Below, piece by piece: positions 15,937 through 24,095 of a stretch of DNA of 64,000 bases (position 1 is its first letter; every line of letters begins with the position of its first letter). The notes under the pieces were generated by a model. It searched no databases. It was not told the DNA's origin and saw only the letters and a list, made by a program, of their open reading frames with translations. The stretch lies in NCBI RefSeq assembly GCF_009796805.1, contig NZ_CP047029.1:3920001-3984000 (forward strand). The letters are read 5' to 3'. The DNA is from Algibacter sp. L1A34. Lineage in GTDB: Bacteria; Bacteroidota; Bacteroidia; Flavobacteriales; Flavobacteriaceae. Both the position numbers and the translations under genes were made by a program.

Positions 15937-16186
15937 GTGCTTTCTTATTTTTATGCCCTAATTTAGTGTTTTTATTAAAATGCTAACTTAAGCCGTGTAT
16001 AATTAATTGCTTGGGCAAGTGATTATTTGGAAAATTCCTTCGGAATTTTCTCGCGTTCGTTTTTGTTTACTAAATTAGTTGACTAAACACGCAACTAACC
16101 ATACACAATCACGTTAGCTGTCATTTAAAATTTGAATTTTCCTGAAATAGGTTGACTAAAAATTAAACCATTAATTATAGTCACTT

Positions 16187-16621
16187 ATGAAAACACAAAA
16201 TGAACACTGGCGAAAAAAAAGCTACCAAAAAGCAACTTTAGAAACCAAACTTTTAGTCGTTGACCAAATCCTTAGCGGACAATTATCTAATAACCAAGCT
16301 TCAAAAAAATACGATGTCCCTCGAACAACCATTACCTATTGGTTAAGAAAATACAGTACCTTAGTACAACAAAATACGGGTATGAGTAAAAACGATGAAA
16401 TTAAAAAGTTAAAGGAAAAAATTGAAGAACTGGAGTTCCAAAAAGACTTCCAACAAGACATTATTGCTGATATGGAACTCATTACAGGCGTCGATATGTC
16501 AAAAAAGTCATTGCCCAAAACATTAGCAAAAGAGATAGAGCAAAAGAAAAAACAGCGTATAAAAGAAAATGGCTCTATGGATGTTTTGGGATTTCTAAAC
16601 AAGCCTTCTACAAAAGACTAA
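16187..16621 (+). CDS. IS3-family transposase OrfA (second element)
   Basis: A 144-residue protein with a helix-turn-helix (about 18-58, with NNQASKKYDVPRTTITYWLR) and a coiled-coil stretch (KKLKEKIEELEFQKDFQQDI). At 16501-16507 lies A AAA AAG in register (TCA AAA AAG), a canonical -1 frameshift signal. Confidence 0.92.
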   Translation: MKTQNEHWRKKSYQKATLETKLLVVDQILSGQLSNNQASKKYDVPRTTITYWLRKYSTLVQQNTGMSKNDEIKKLKEKIEELEFQKDFQQDIIADMELITGVDMSKKSLPKTLAKEIEQKKKQRIKENGSMDVLGFLNKPSTKD

Positions 16622-17439
16622 AAACGCAACAGAAAAAAGAAATAGATCATCAAAGAATGATCAAAATGGTCAAGGAATACCGTAATAAAGTAGGCTCTAA
16701 AACTGGTGGTATTAAGCTACATAAAGAACTAAAACAGGACTTTATAAACGCTGATATTAAAATTGGTAGAGACAAGTTCTATCGCTTCCTCAGACTAAAT
16801 AATCTTTTGATTCCCAAAACTAAAAATTACATCACAACTACAAACTCAAACCATATGTACAAAAAATATAAAAACCTGGTAAAAGACCATGTCCCTACTC
16901 GTCCTGAACAACTTTGGGTCTGCGATATCACTTATATTAAAACACAATACGGTCATAATTATTTAGCCATTGTTACAGATGCTTATTCTAAGCAGATTAT
17001 GGGATATAAACTCGATAACCATATGAGAACATCGCTTTGTACGGATGCACTCGCTATGGCTATTAAAAACAGGAAATACCCTGATAAAAAGCTTATCCAT
17101 CATTCGGATAGAGGTTTTCAATACTGCAATCCGAAATACACAACATTCGCTGAAAACAACAACATTACAATGAGTATGACTGAACAATACGATCCTTACG
17201 AAAATGCTGTTGCAGAACGCATTAATAGAACTCTTAAATATGAATATGGATTAAAACAAACCATTAAAAACACTGAATTAGCACAAAAAATGACACAACA
17301 AGCAGTCTATATTTATAACAATTTGAGAACACATTTTAGCCTGGATCTCAGAAAACCTGCTGAAGTCCATCTCAATCCAAACATCAAATACAAATCCTAT
17401 CGAAAAAATAATGTAAATTTACCTGAACTTAAGATTTAA
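16501..17439 (+). CDS. IS3-family transposase OrfB (expressed by -1 frameshift)
   Basis: The -1 frame is open from 16471 and after slippage reads KKVIAQNISKRDRAKEK and then YGCFGISKQAFYKRL, the usual start of OrfB. An internal ATG at 16657 gives 260 residues. The rve-type DDE domain shows WVCDITYIKT, HHSDRGFQYC and ENAVAERINRTLKYEYGL, i.e. all three catalytic acids. No lesion is visible, so this element could still be active. Confidence 0.92.
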   Translation, partial: KKVIAQNISKRDRAKEKTAYKRKWLYGCFGISKQAFYKRLKTQQKKEIDHQRMIKMVKEYRNKVGSKTGGIKLHKELKQDFINADIKIGRDKFYRFLRLNNLLIPKTKNYITTTNSNHMYKKYKNLVKDHVPTRPEQLWVCDITYIKTQYGHNYLAIVTDAYSKQIMGYKLDNHMRTSLCTDALAMAIKNRKYPDKKLIHHSDRGFQYCNPKYTTFAENNNITMSMTEQYDPYENAVAERINRTLKYEYGLKQTIKNTELAQKMTQQAVYIYNNLRTHFSLDLRKPAEVHLNPNIKYKSYRKNNVNLPELKI

Positions 17440-17450
17440 GAACAGAACTA

Positions 17451-17500
17451 GTTCAAACTATTTTTTTGCCTTCTAAACGGCTGAAAAAAATAGTTTGAAC
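17451..17500. terminator. 17 bp inverted repeat near the end of the second IS3 element
   Basis: GTTCAAACTATTTTTTT (17451-17467) and AAAAAAATAGTTTGAAC (17484-17500) are perfect complements around a 16-base loop. A-T tracts on the arms suit a terminator working in both directions, 12 bases after the OrfB stop. Confidence 0.7.
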
Positions 17501-17582
17501 GTCTAAATATTAACTAAAAAGAGTCAACCTATATCAGTATAATACACAACGAAACCTGAAAGACAGAATTAAATTATAAAAA

Positions 17583-18062
17583 ATGGAAAAATTAAAATTA
17601 CCTTATTTCAAACAAGAAATTGATATTCAAAATTTGCAGGACGAATATGATACGGATTTTGAATATAATGGAAAAGAAATTAATATTTTCCTAAATGAAA
17701 TGCAAGTTGCTGACAAAGAACAATTCACTATAATAAAAAATGTACTAGAAAATTTACCTGAATTTGATAACCAAAATAGAAATTTTATAACAAACGACTT
17801 TGAAAACAAGAATGGAAATACATTTGAATTTTTGTCTTATCATTTAGAAGAATTAGAAGATGATTTTGAAGAAATTATTGATTCTAATGACACAGAAATA
17901 AATAATTTAAAAAAATTAATGAACTTTCTGAAAATAACAACAATCAGTTTTTATTCTGATTTGGTTGTATTTGATTATTGTTTAGATGATGAAATATCTG
18001 ACCAATTATTAGTTATTAAAATGAATCGACAGAAAAATTTATCTATTGATTGGGAAAGTTAA
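17583..18062 (+). CDS. Cassette 16: acidic cytoplasmic protein of unknown function
   Basis: A 159-residue, strongly acidic protein (runs such as LEELEDDFEEIIDSNDTEIN) without signal peptide; the make-up resembles small acidic immunity-like proteins, but no family is recognised. It lies between the second IS3 element and attC site 16. The cassette's opening box (GTTAGCTGTC at 16113) does not match its closing box (CGCACAAC), unlike all the others, so this gene probably belonged to another cassette whose start was lost when the IS inserted or recombined. Confidence 0.65.
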   Translation: MEKLKLPYFKQEIDIQNLQDEYDTDFEYNGKEINIFLNEMQVADKEQFTIIKNVLENLPEFDNQNRNFITNDFENKNGNTFEFLSYHLEELEDDFEEIIDSNDTEINNLKKLMNFLKITTISFYSDLVVFDYCLDDEISDQLLVIKMNRQKNLSIDWES

Positions 18063-18092
18063 ATGGAAGTATAAAAAATAAAAAAAACGAAC

Positions 18093-18224
18093 GCACAACA
18101 CCGTATAAAAATAATTGCGGTTTAGTGCTTAATCAAAGGTCGTTGCGTGTTTGTAACGTCTGAATTTCCTTCGGAAATTCCTCGCATACAAACCCGCAAC
18201 TATTCTTATACATAATCGTTAGGC
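18093..18224 (+). repeat. attC site 16
   Basis: GCACAAC (18093-18099) to GTTAGGC (18218-18224). ACCGTATAAAAATAATTGCGG type, hairpin GAATTTCC-TTC-GGAAATTC. Confidence 0.87.
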
Positions 18225-18229
18225 AACAT

Positions 18230-19033
18230 ATGAAAAACATCCTGCTAATATTTACAATTCTACTTTTTACAGTAAATTCAGTTGCTCAAGAATGTGAATT
18301 TGCAGAATACTATCCTTTAGTTAAACTTGCGTCTAAGAATTATTCTGACAAAAATTATGAAGATGCCGAAAAGAATTTAAAACTTGCTTTCACAAAAACT
18401 GACCATCCATTAGGTGCCGATTTGCATTTAGCTTTTTCAGTTGCACTAAAAAGAAAGGATACAAAATGGGCTGAACAAATTGCAATCCGATTAGCTAAAG
18501 GTGGAGTTCCTTTGCGATATTTTAGATATCACAAAAAACACAAGTGGTACGATAAATTTAATGCTGATTTTGAAACCTATTCGGATTATTACAAAGAGAA
18601 CTATAACCAAGAATTGAGAGATAACTTTCTTTCATTAATAAATCGTGATAAGGAATTTAATAGTAAATATCACGATTGGCGAACTAGTGAAATTGAATTG
18701 ACTTTGGATGAGTTGATTAATGGAGCTTCAGAAATAATATCCGATTTTAACCAAATGACGGATAAATATGGATTTCCAAATGAGAAATTAATGGGTTACC
18801 ACTATGTTCGTCGAAAAAATAGTATTGAACGTTATCATTCAGGAGCATTAATAATTCATATTTATCAAAGCGGAGTATTAGTTTTTGAAAATGAAATTTA
18901 CAAGATAGTTTGTGATGGCGGATTACACCCAAATTACGAAGAAACTCTAAAGAAAATTCGCGGATTTGGAAATAGTACAGGAATTGAACAAGAAATGAAA
19001 GCGAGATATGAGAAATATAGAGGAAATAAATAA
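18230..19033 (+). CDS. Cassette 17: secreted protein with TPR-like N-terminus
   Basis: A 267-residue protein with a signal peptide (1-19, NSVAQE). Residues about 25-85 look like a pair of TPR-type helices (YSDKNYEDAEKNLKLAF). The rest is a mixed region with YHYVRRKNSIERYHSG. The ATG is 11 bases after the crossover. Boxes GTTAGGCAAC and GTTGCCTAAC match. Function unknown; probably periplasmic. Confidence 0.7.
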   Translation: MKNILLIFTILLFTVNSVAQECEFAEYYPLVKLASKNYSDKNYEDAEKNLKLAFTKTDHPLGADLHLAFSVALKRKDTKWAEQIAIRLAKGGVPLRYFRYHKKHKWYDKFNADFETYSDYYKENYNQELRDNFLSLINRDKEFNSKYHDWRTSEIELTLDELINGASEIISDFNQMTDKYGFPNEKLMGYHYVRRKNSIERYHSGALIIHIYQSGVLVFENEIYKIVCDGGLHPNYEETLKKIRGFGNSTGIEQEMKARYEKYRGNK

Positions 19034-19041
19034 AATACGTT

Positions 19042-19173
19042 GCCTAACACCGTATAAAAATAATTGCGGTTTAGTGCTTAATCAAAGGTCGTTGCGTGTT
19101 TGTAACGTCTGATTTTCCTTCGGAAAATCCTCGTATACAAACCCGCAACTATTCTTATACATAAACGTTACAA
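19042..19173 (+). repeat. attC site 17
   Basis: GCCTAAC (19042-19048) to GTTACAA (19167-19173). ACCGTATAAAAATAATTGCGG type, hairpin GATTTTCC-TTC-GGAAAATC. Confidence 0.88.
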
Positions 19174-19196
19174 ACAATTTAAACCCAGAATTACGA

Positions 19197-19820
19197 ATGA
19201 AAAAAACTTCTTTACTAATTGGAATTTTCTTGCTTACTCTAAACATTTATGGACAAGACAATCAAATTGAATTTGGAATAAAAGGCGGACTGAATTATTC
19301 AAGTTTTATTGATAATAATGATGATGATATTCCAGCTGACTATACAGGAAAAATCGGATTTCACCTTGGAGGTTTTGTAAAATTACCAATTAGTGAAAGA
19401 ATATTAATAAAACCCGAATTAATTTATTCACAGCAAGGAAGTAACTTTTCTACTAATGGTAGTAATTATTCTGCACCTGATGATGTTTTTATAAGAGGTG
19501 GAATTAACGGTAAAATAAATGAATCTTTAGTATTAATACCAATTATTTTGGAATATAAATTGAATAAAAAATTAAGCTTGGAATTTGGACCTCAATTTGG
19601 TCTTACATTAAATAGAGAAATTGAATACGAAAATAGTTCTTTTGATCAAGGATTCTTAAAAAATGATGATAAAGAAACGTTTGAATTCGGGATAGGATTA
19701 GGACTCGGATATTCTATATCTTCTGATTTAGGAATTTCATTAAGGTATAATTATGGGATAATTGAACGTCAAAATTTAAAAACTTCTGTAATTCAATTAG
19801 GAATGAATTATAAACTATAA
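19197..19820 (+). CDS. Cassette 18: outer-membrane beta-barrel protein
   Basis: A 207-residue protein with a signal peptide (1-19, NIYGQ) and a small outer-membrane beta-barrel of the PorT/OmpA-like type common in Bacteroidota: FGIKGGLNYSSF at the start, repeated amphipathic strands (LIKPELIYSQQGSNF, LSLEFGPQFGLTLN, FGIGLGLGYSI) and a C-terminal strand ending in an aromatic/hydrophobic pattern (IQLGMNYKL). It acts in the outer membrane; the cargo or partner is unknown. Boxes GTTACAAACA and TGTTTGTAAC match. Confidence 0.85.
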   Translation: MKKTSLLIGIFLLTLNIYGQDNQIEFGIKGGLNYSSFIDNNDDDIPADYTGKIGFHLGGFVKLPISERILIKPELIYSQQGSNFSTNGSNYSAPDDVFIRGGINGKINESLVLIPIILEYKLNKKLSLEFGPQFGLTLNREIEYENSSFDQGFLKNDDKETFEFGIGLGLGYSISSDLGISLRYNYGIIERQNLKTSVIQLGMNYKL

Positions 19821-19829
19821 AAAAACTGT

Positions 19830-19963
19830 TTGTAACACCGTGTATAATTAATTGCTTCATTAAGCTTACTTGCGAATATTCCTGCGGAATATTCACGGGT
19901 TCGTAAAAGTTTACTAATTTAGTTGCTTAACCACGCAACTAACCATACACAACAACGTTGTAC
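19830..19963 (+). repeat. attC site 18
   Basis: TTGTAAC (19830-19836) to GTTGTAC (19957-19963). ACCGTGTATAATTAATTGC type, hairpin GAATATTCC-TGC-GGAATATTC. Confidence 0.88.
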
Positions 19964-19980
19964 ACAATTTGACTACGAAA

Positions 19981-20889
19981 ATGAAAAAAATATTAACACT
20001 GTTAATTCTGACTATCTTTTTTGGATGTGACAAAGATGATGGATATGAATCAATTGAAATAGACAACAGTTCTTTAACACACGCTGAATTAGGCTTTGAA
20101 TTAGAAGAGCCTGAAACTATATTAAATGATATTGCAAAAGGAAGTTTTGATAAAAATATTCAAAATGTTTTACTACAAATGTTTGATAACTTTCCTGAAC
20201 CAGCGGAAAGATATTGGGAATTTGAATATATAGAAGACACAAACAGACTTTCTAAAATGACTTTTTATTTACCACATTATTCAGGCTGTGAAAAGAACAT
20301 TTTTGTCTTCCATTACAATCTTGAGAATCTTATTGAGTCAATTGTGTCAACAAGAACTAATCTTTGTAATGAATATGAAGTTATAAAAACTTACACATTT
20401 AACTACAACAATAATGGACTTCTAAAAAGTATTTTTATGGATAATGACTATTTCGTTGAGGAAAACTACTTTGGTTATTATCCAAACGGAAAAATTAAGG
20501 AAATTTATAATGACCATCGAGGAAGAGGTTTTGATGTTAGTTTTGGTCACCAAAAATTTTACTATGATTCTACTTTTTCAAACGTTACAAGAGTAGAACA
20601 CACAAGTGGAACTAATTACAGTTATACTTATAAATATTTCTACGATAATAAAGAAAATCCATATAAAGACCTTTTTATTGCAGTATCAGTTTTTATGCCA
20701 TACATCGGACCAGCATATTTATCTGAGAATAATGTAACAAAGGTTATTGAAAAAAACGAAAATAATGTAAATGGTAACGAATTCACAAATGAATATCTTT
20801 TTAATTTCTCTAATTCAAATGTTTTAGAAAGCTATTCTGATATGGACGAGGAAGAGTTTCCATATATTTTATATTCAACGAACCAATAA
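19981..20889 (+). CDS. Cassette 19: lipoprotein of unknown function
   Basis: About 302 residues from the ATG at 19981 (the frame is open from a TTG at 19969). Lipobox FFGC followed by DKDDG, the usual acidic linker of surface-exposed Bacteroidota lipoproteins. The mature part has repeated aromatic units such as YNNNGLLKSIF and YYPNGKIKEIY, close to the YD/MORN-like patterns of cassettes 10 and 13. Boxes GTTGTACAC and GTGTACAAC match; the attC is interrupted by IS110 copy 2. Confidence 0.75.
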   Translation: MKKILTLLILTIFFGCDKDDGYESIEIDNSSLTHAELGFELEEPETILNDIAKGSFDKNIQNVLLQMFDNFPEPAERYWEFEYIEDTNRLSKMTFYLPHYSGCEKNIFVFHYNLENLIESIVSTRTNLCNEYEVIKTYTFNYNNNGLLKSIFMDNDYFVEENYFGYYPNGKIKEIYNDHRGRGFDVSFGHQKFYYDSTFSNVTRVEHTSGTNYSYTYKYFYDNKENPYKDLFIAVSVFMPYIGPAYLSENNVTKVIEKNENNVNGNEFTNEYLFNFSNSNVLESYSDMDEEEFPYILYSTNQ

Positions 20890-20936
20890 AAACTGTGTAC
20901 AACAAAGTACTGTGGTAAAAAACAAGTAAAAATGTA

Positions 20937-21908
20937 TTAATTTTTCACTAAAGTACTTTTATAGTTTCCATCATATATTAATCCTGATTTAGCTAGTGCA
21001 AAAGCCTGTTTTAGTAGCTTATTACACACGGCAATTAATGCTAATTTTTTGCTCTTTCCTTTCGCTACGATTCGCTCATAAAGATCGCGGCAAGCTTTGT
21101 TGTATTTACACGCATTAAAACTGCACATAAATAATAAATTCCGAAGCTTTTGATTCCCCATTTTACTTATTCGTGGCCTCCCTTTTACACTACTTCCACT
21201 TTGCCGGATCATAGGTGTAAGGCCAGCGTAACTACAAAGTTCACTTGCGCTCGTAAAACGATCAAATCCACCTGTTAATACCACTAACATAATGGCTGTT
21301 TTTGGTCCTATACCTGGAATGGTTTTTAAACGGGTAAATAAATCTTGATGTGATTGTTTTACTAATATTAACAGCTTATCCTCCAAAGTTTTCATCTCTT
21401 TTGTTAGTTGTCTTAAACTACGTTTTAAAGACGTTACAACAAGCTTACTTGGATTTCCCAAAACCGCTTCTCCATGTAGTTTGTTTTTTAGCATAGTGCT
21501 TTGTTTTGTATATACAGAAAGGGTTCTAACGATTTGAAGACATTCTATTTCTTCCTTAGAATTTCCTTTCCATAGCTTTAATTCTACTTGCTCTGAGTAA
21601 GCACAAATAAGTTTTGAATCGCTCTTATCTGTCTTAACTTTTGATAGTCCCATCTGTATAAAGCGTTTTACTGACAATGGATTTTCAACCGATACTTTGA
21701 TACCAGATTCTAGCAAATGATACGCTAACTGATAATGATAATAGCCTGTGGCTTCCATAACGCAATGACTCTTATTATTTAAAAGTTTCGTGAACTTTTT
21801 AAAGCCAAGTTCATTGTTTTTAAACTGATAGTAATTACCATCAGAGTCCGTGACATCGAACACCAAATGACTAATGTCTATTCCAAAATATTTAATATCT
21901 TTATTCAT
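20937..21908 (-). CDS. IS110-family DEDD transposase, copy 2
   Basis: A 323-residue protein identical to that at 14797-15768, with the same DEDD residues (11, 52, 94, 97) and C-terminal Ser motif. Silent differences include the ones matching 14934 and the region near 15640. Intact, so likely able to act on all copies in trans if the RNA is made. Confidence 0.95.
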   Translation of the reverse strand: MNKDIKYFGIDISHLVFDVTDSDGNYYQFKNNELGFKKFTKLLNNKSHCVMEATGYYHYQLAYHLLESGIKVSVENPLSVKRFIQMGLSKVKTDKSDSKLICAYSEQVELKLWKGNSKEEIECLQIVRTLSVYTKQSTMLKNKLHGEAVLGNPSKLVVTSLKRSLRQLTKEMKTLEDKLLILVKQSHQDLFTRLKTIPGIGPKTAIMLVVLTGGFDRFTSASELCSYAGLTPMIRQSGSSVKGRPRISKMGNQKLRNLLFMCSFNACKYNKACRDLYERIVAKGKSKKLALIAVCNKLLKQAFALAKSGLIYDGNYKSTLVKN

Positions 21909-21935
21909 AAGAAAATGTTTTTTTGAAAGGACGAT

Positions 21936-22076
21936 CTACGCGAGTTTCAACGACTTAAAATCGAGGTCTAAAAGCCTCATAGAACTGTACGAAATCTGTG
22001 TAGAAAAGAGAGGGGATTTTCAATGTTGACGAAGTCTAAAGCTTCTGCGTGTATATTAACCTTACTCCTCTCTTTT
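21936..22076 (-). ncRNA. Candidate bridge RNA of IS110 copy 2
   Basis: Same two-unit fold as at 15796-15936, with no base change seen. The CGTGTATA target-like motif is at 22048-22055, and the same string follows the insertion at 22133-22141. Confidence 0.75.
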
Positions 22077-22422
22077 GTGCTTTCTTATTTTTAGGCCTTA
22101 ATTTAGTGTTTTTATTAAAATGCTAACTTAAGACGTGTATAATTAATTGCTAGTTTTAGCTCACTTGGGAAATTCCTTCGGAATTTCGCCGTTCGTGCTT
22201 TTTTTACTAAATTCACTGCCCAAAACACGCAACTAATCATACACAAAAACGTTGTGTGTAATTCCCCTTTTTTCGGGAAAGAAAATAATTACTTTAAGGT
22301 AACGTTTAGTTCCAGAAAAAAAGAAAAAGACAGCTGAAAATCAAAAACATAAGTAATTGATTTTCAGAACATTGAAAAAATGTTACTCAGAATTTGGGCA
22401 ACCGAACTAAAAAACAAACTGA

Positions 22423-22854
22423 ATGGGAATATTTGGAAATCTATTTGGAAGTAAAAAACTAAAAACGACTGACTCTGATTTTGGAGAAATTGAGAGTTTT
22501 AGCACGAGAGGAAATGATGTTGGTTGGCAAGTGAATAAAAGGTTTTTGAATTCTGATATTGAAATTTTATTAGCAGGAAATAAAGATGGAATATCTGAAA
22601 ACCAAAAGCGGATTTTACTCAATGCGTTGAATAACGAAACGGAAATAAAATCTGAATCGGAAAAAGCACTTAAAGAACAATTTGAAAACGCGAAAATGGA
22701 ATTCGTGTCAATTGAAAAGCATTTTGAACTGAAAGGAATATCAGTACGTCATGAAGGATTTGAAATGGCGTTTCAGGAAAAAGAAGGACAAAACTACTTT
22801 TTCAATGTTCATTTTGAGAATAATAAACAGGTTGGAGTTTCAATAGATGGATAA
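22423..22854 (+). CDS. Cassette 20a: cytoplasmic protein of unknown function
   Basis: A 143-residue protein without a cleavable signal; it starts GIFGNLFGSKK and has a Glu/Lys-rich helical middle (about 65-95). The family is not recognised. Leader of 171 bases from the crossover with no gene. It overlaps the next gene by 8 bases (22847-22854), suggesting coupling. Confidence 0.65.
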   Translation: MGIFGNLFGSKKLKTTDSDFGEIESFSTRGNDVGWQVNKRFLNSDIEILLAGNKDGISENQKRILLNALNNETEIKSESEKALKEQFENAKMEFVSIEKHFELKGISVRHEGFEMAFQEKEGQNYFFNVHFENNKQVGVSIDG

Positions 22855-23065
22855 TTTGGACGTAAAACATTATTTAGGAATTTATTCAATACGAATGCAA
22901 ATGCAAGACGATGGAATTACTAATCCATCTGACGAAATTAAATTATTAACTAAAACAATTGTGGAAAAATTATCTCAATTACCTCTAACCGAAAAAATTG
23001 AATTAGAAAATGGAAAAATGACTGATTCAAAAAGTAATGTAATTGCTATATTTCCAAAGATATAA
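22847..23065 (+). CDS. Cassette 20b: small protein of unknown function
   Basis: A 72-residue protein, coupled to 20a by an 8-base overlap in another frame. Helical, with conserved-looking HYLGIYSIRMQMQDDG. The pair could be a two-component module (partner or immunity proteins), but nothing shows this. Cassette boxes GTTGTGTGTA and TACACACAAC match. Confidence 0.6.
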   Translation: MDNLDVKHYLGIYSIRMQMQDDGITNPSDEIKLLTKTIVEKLSQLPLTEKIELENGKMTDSKSNVIAIFPKI

Positions 23066-23080
23066 CTGAATAAAAACTAC

Positions 23081-23212
23081 ACACAACATCGTATAAAAAT
23101 AATTACGGTTTAGTGCTTAATCAAAGGTCGTTGCGTGTTTGTAACGTCTGAATTTCCTTCGGAAATTCCTCGCATACAAACCCGCAACTATTCTTATACA
23201 TAAACGTTATCT
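23081..23212 (+). repeat. attC site 20 (last of the array)
   Basis: ACACAAC (23081-23087) to GTTATCT (23206-23212). ACCGTATAAAAATAATTGCGG type with ATCGTAT in place of ACCGTAT; hairpin GAATTTCC-TTC-GGAAATTC. No matching GAGATAAC box follows, so the array ends here. Confidence 0.87.
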
Positions 23213-23347
23213 CTTATTTGAGAAAATAGTCAAAATTTAGTTTAAACGCAATACAGAAGTACATCTTTTTAAGGATATTCATTAATTACAGGTTAGTATT
23301 TCTTTAAGTAAATATTCTCAAAAAAATAAACTTACGTTAAAACAGAA

Positions 23348-23986
23348 CTAATCCGTTGACTCCGCACTTACAATAACCCATTTTTTTAAACTTACGTCAG
23401 TATTAGAAATAAGCTCTAATGTTAATGTACGTGACATATATATACCAGCAACAGCACTTGTGGCACCTGCAACAAGGCAAAGATTATTGTTACCATCTGG
23501 TCTAAACTCGCCGCTTTCATCATGATAAATAAACTTCTGCTCAGATGAGTTAGGGTCACTATCAACAAGCCTTAAAGTCATCCCCTCTATGGGACCTCCA
23601 GTCATTTCAACACAAAAATCAACAAATTCTGCTGAACAAATTTGATTTGTTTCTTCATTATAATAAAATTGAACATCACCACCATCTGGTTTACAAGAAT
23701 GGGCATGAAGGTCTTCAGCAAAGCCATTACCTCGAGTGTCGATACACCACCCTAATTCATCTTGTTCATCAAGGTTATCTGCCAAGTGAATAAGTGGTGC
23801 CGGAGTTTGAATAATAGGAGCATTCAACTCAATACCTACCTCAGGTTCATTCACTACTTCAGGTTCACCTTCTTCATCCTTTTTACAACTCATAATAACA
23901 ATAAAAAGGATAAGTATACCTATACTTTTTATTGTTATTGAAAATGTTCTTACCATTTTGCTCTGTTTTTTATTTTTTTTCATCAA
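23348..23986 (-). CDS. Lipoprotein of unknown function
   Basis: A 212-residue protein with a lipoprotein signal (lipobox IMSC, then KKDEEGEPE, a surface-export-like acidic tract). The ATG at 23956 (residue 11) is an alternative start. The mature part has six or more Cys (DELGWCIDT, AHSC, ICSAEFVDFC) and a C-terminal beta-rich part. It could be a small carbohydrate-binding surface protein of the locus, but no family is recognised. First chromosomal gene beyond the cassette array and on the opposite strand. Confidence 0.65.
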   Translation of the reverse strand: MMKKNKKQSKMVRTFSITIKSIGILILFIVIMSCKKDEEGEPEVVNEPEVGIELNAPIIQTPAPLIHLADNLDEQDELGWCIDTRGNGFAEDLHAHSCKPDGGDVQFYYNEETNQICSAEFVDFCVEMTGGPIEGMTLRLVDSDPNSSEQKFIYHDESGEFRPDGNNNLCLVAGATSAVAGIYMSRTLTLELISNTDVSLKKWVIVSAESTD

Positions 23987-24095
23987 ATTGATTTCTTTAG
24001 ATTTATGTTTACCAATAAAATTTTATTTAGTTAAGATTTTTTTTGAAAAGTAAAATAGAAGAACGCTTCAAAATATTAGACCCAACAAGATTAAA

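Larger units (their letters stand above)
14764..15992 (-). mobile_element. IS110-family element, copy 1, inserted in attC
   Basis: About 1229 bp; the exact ends are uncertain by one or two bases because of short homology. Left junction AGCTAAC/AAAGTACTG, right junction CTTAAG/CCGTGTATAA. No inverted repeats or target duplication, as usual for IS110. The transposase reads leftward, with about 220 bases of structured noncoding DNA between its start and the right end. Nearly identical to 20904-22132. Confidence 0.92.
14757..16119 (+). repeat. attC site 15, split by IS110
   Basis: AGCTAAC (14757-14763), then the IS, then CCGTGTATAATTAATTGC (15993 on), hairpin GAAAATTCC-TTC-GGAATTTTC and GTTAGCT (16113-16119). 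Confidence 0.88.
16148..17531 (+). mobile_element. Second IS3-family insertion sequence, apparently intact
   Basis: About 1384 bp with perfect 10 bp terminal inverted repeats TAGGTTGACT (16148-16157) and AGTCAACCTA (17522-17531). No clear target duplication. Unrelated in sequence to the IS3 element at 8058. Two frames joined by a slippery site encode the transposase. A strong inverted repeat near its right end probably terminates transcription. Confidence 0.9.
20904..22132 (-). mobile_element. IS110-family element, copy 2, inserted in attC
   Basis: Same length and same junction as copy 1 (AAC/AAAGTACTG and CTTAAG/ACGTGTATAA). Only a handful of single-base differences from copy 1 are visible, silent where they fall in the gene and otherwise next to it or near the end. 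Confidence 0.92.
20897..22257 (+). repeat. attC site 19, split by IS110
   Basis: GTACAAC (20897-20903), then the IS, then ACGTGTATAATTAATTGC, hairpin GAAATTCC-TTC-GGAATTTC and GTTGTGT (22251-22257). Confidence 0.88.

Noticed and set aside
16141-17540. The second IS3 transposase as a cassette gene
   Set aside because: Perfect terminal inverted repeats and a -1 slippery site show a normal IS.
710-23212. Regular palindromic repeats as a CRISPR array or REP elements
   Set aside because: Spacers would be whole genes, the repeats are over 100 bp, and the outer boxes pair cassette by cassette; this fits attC only.
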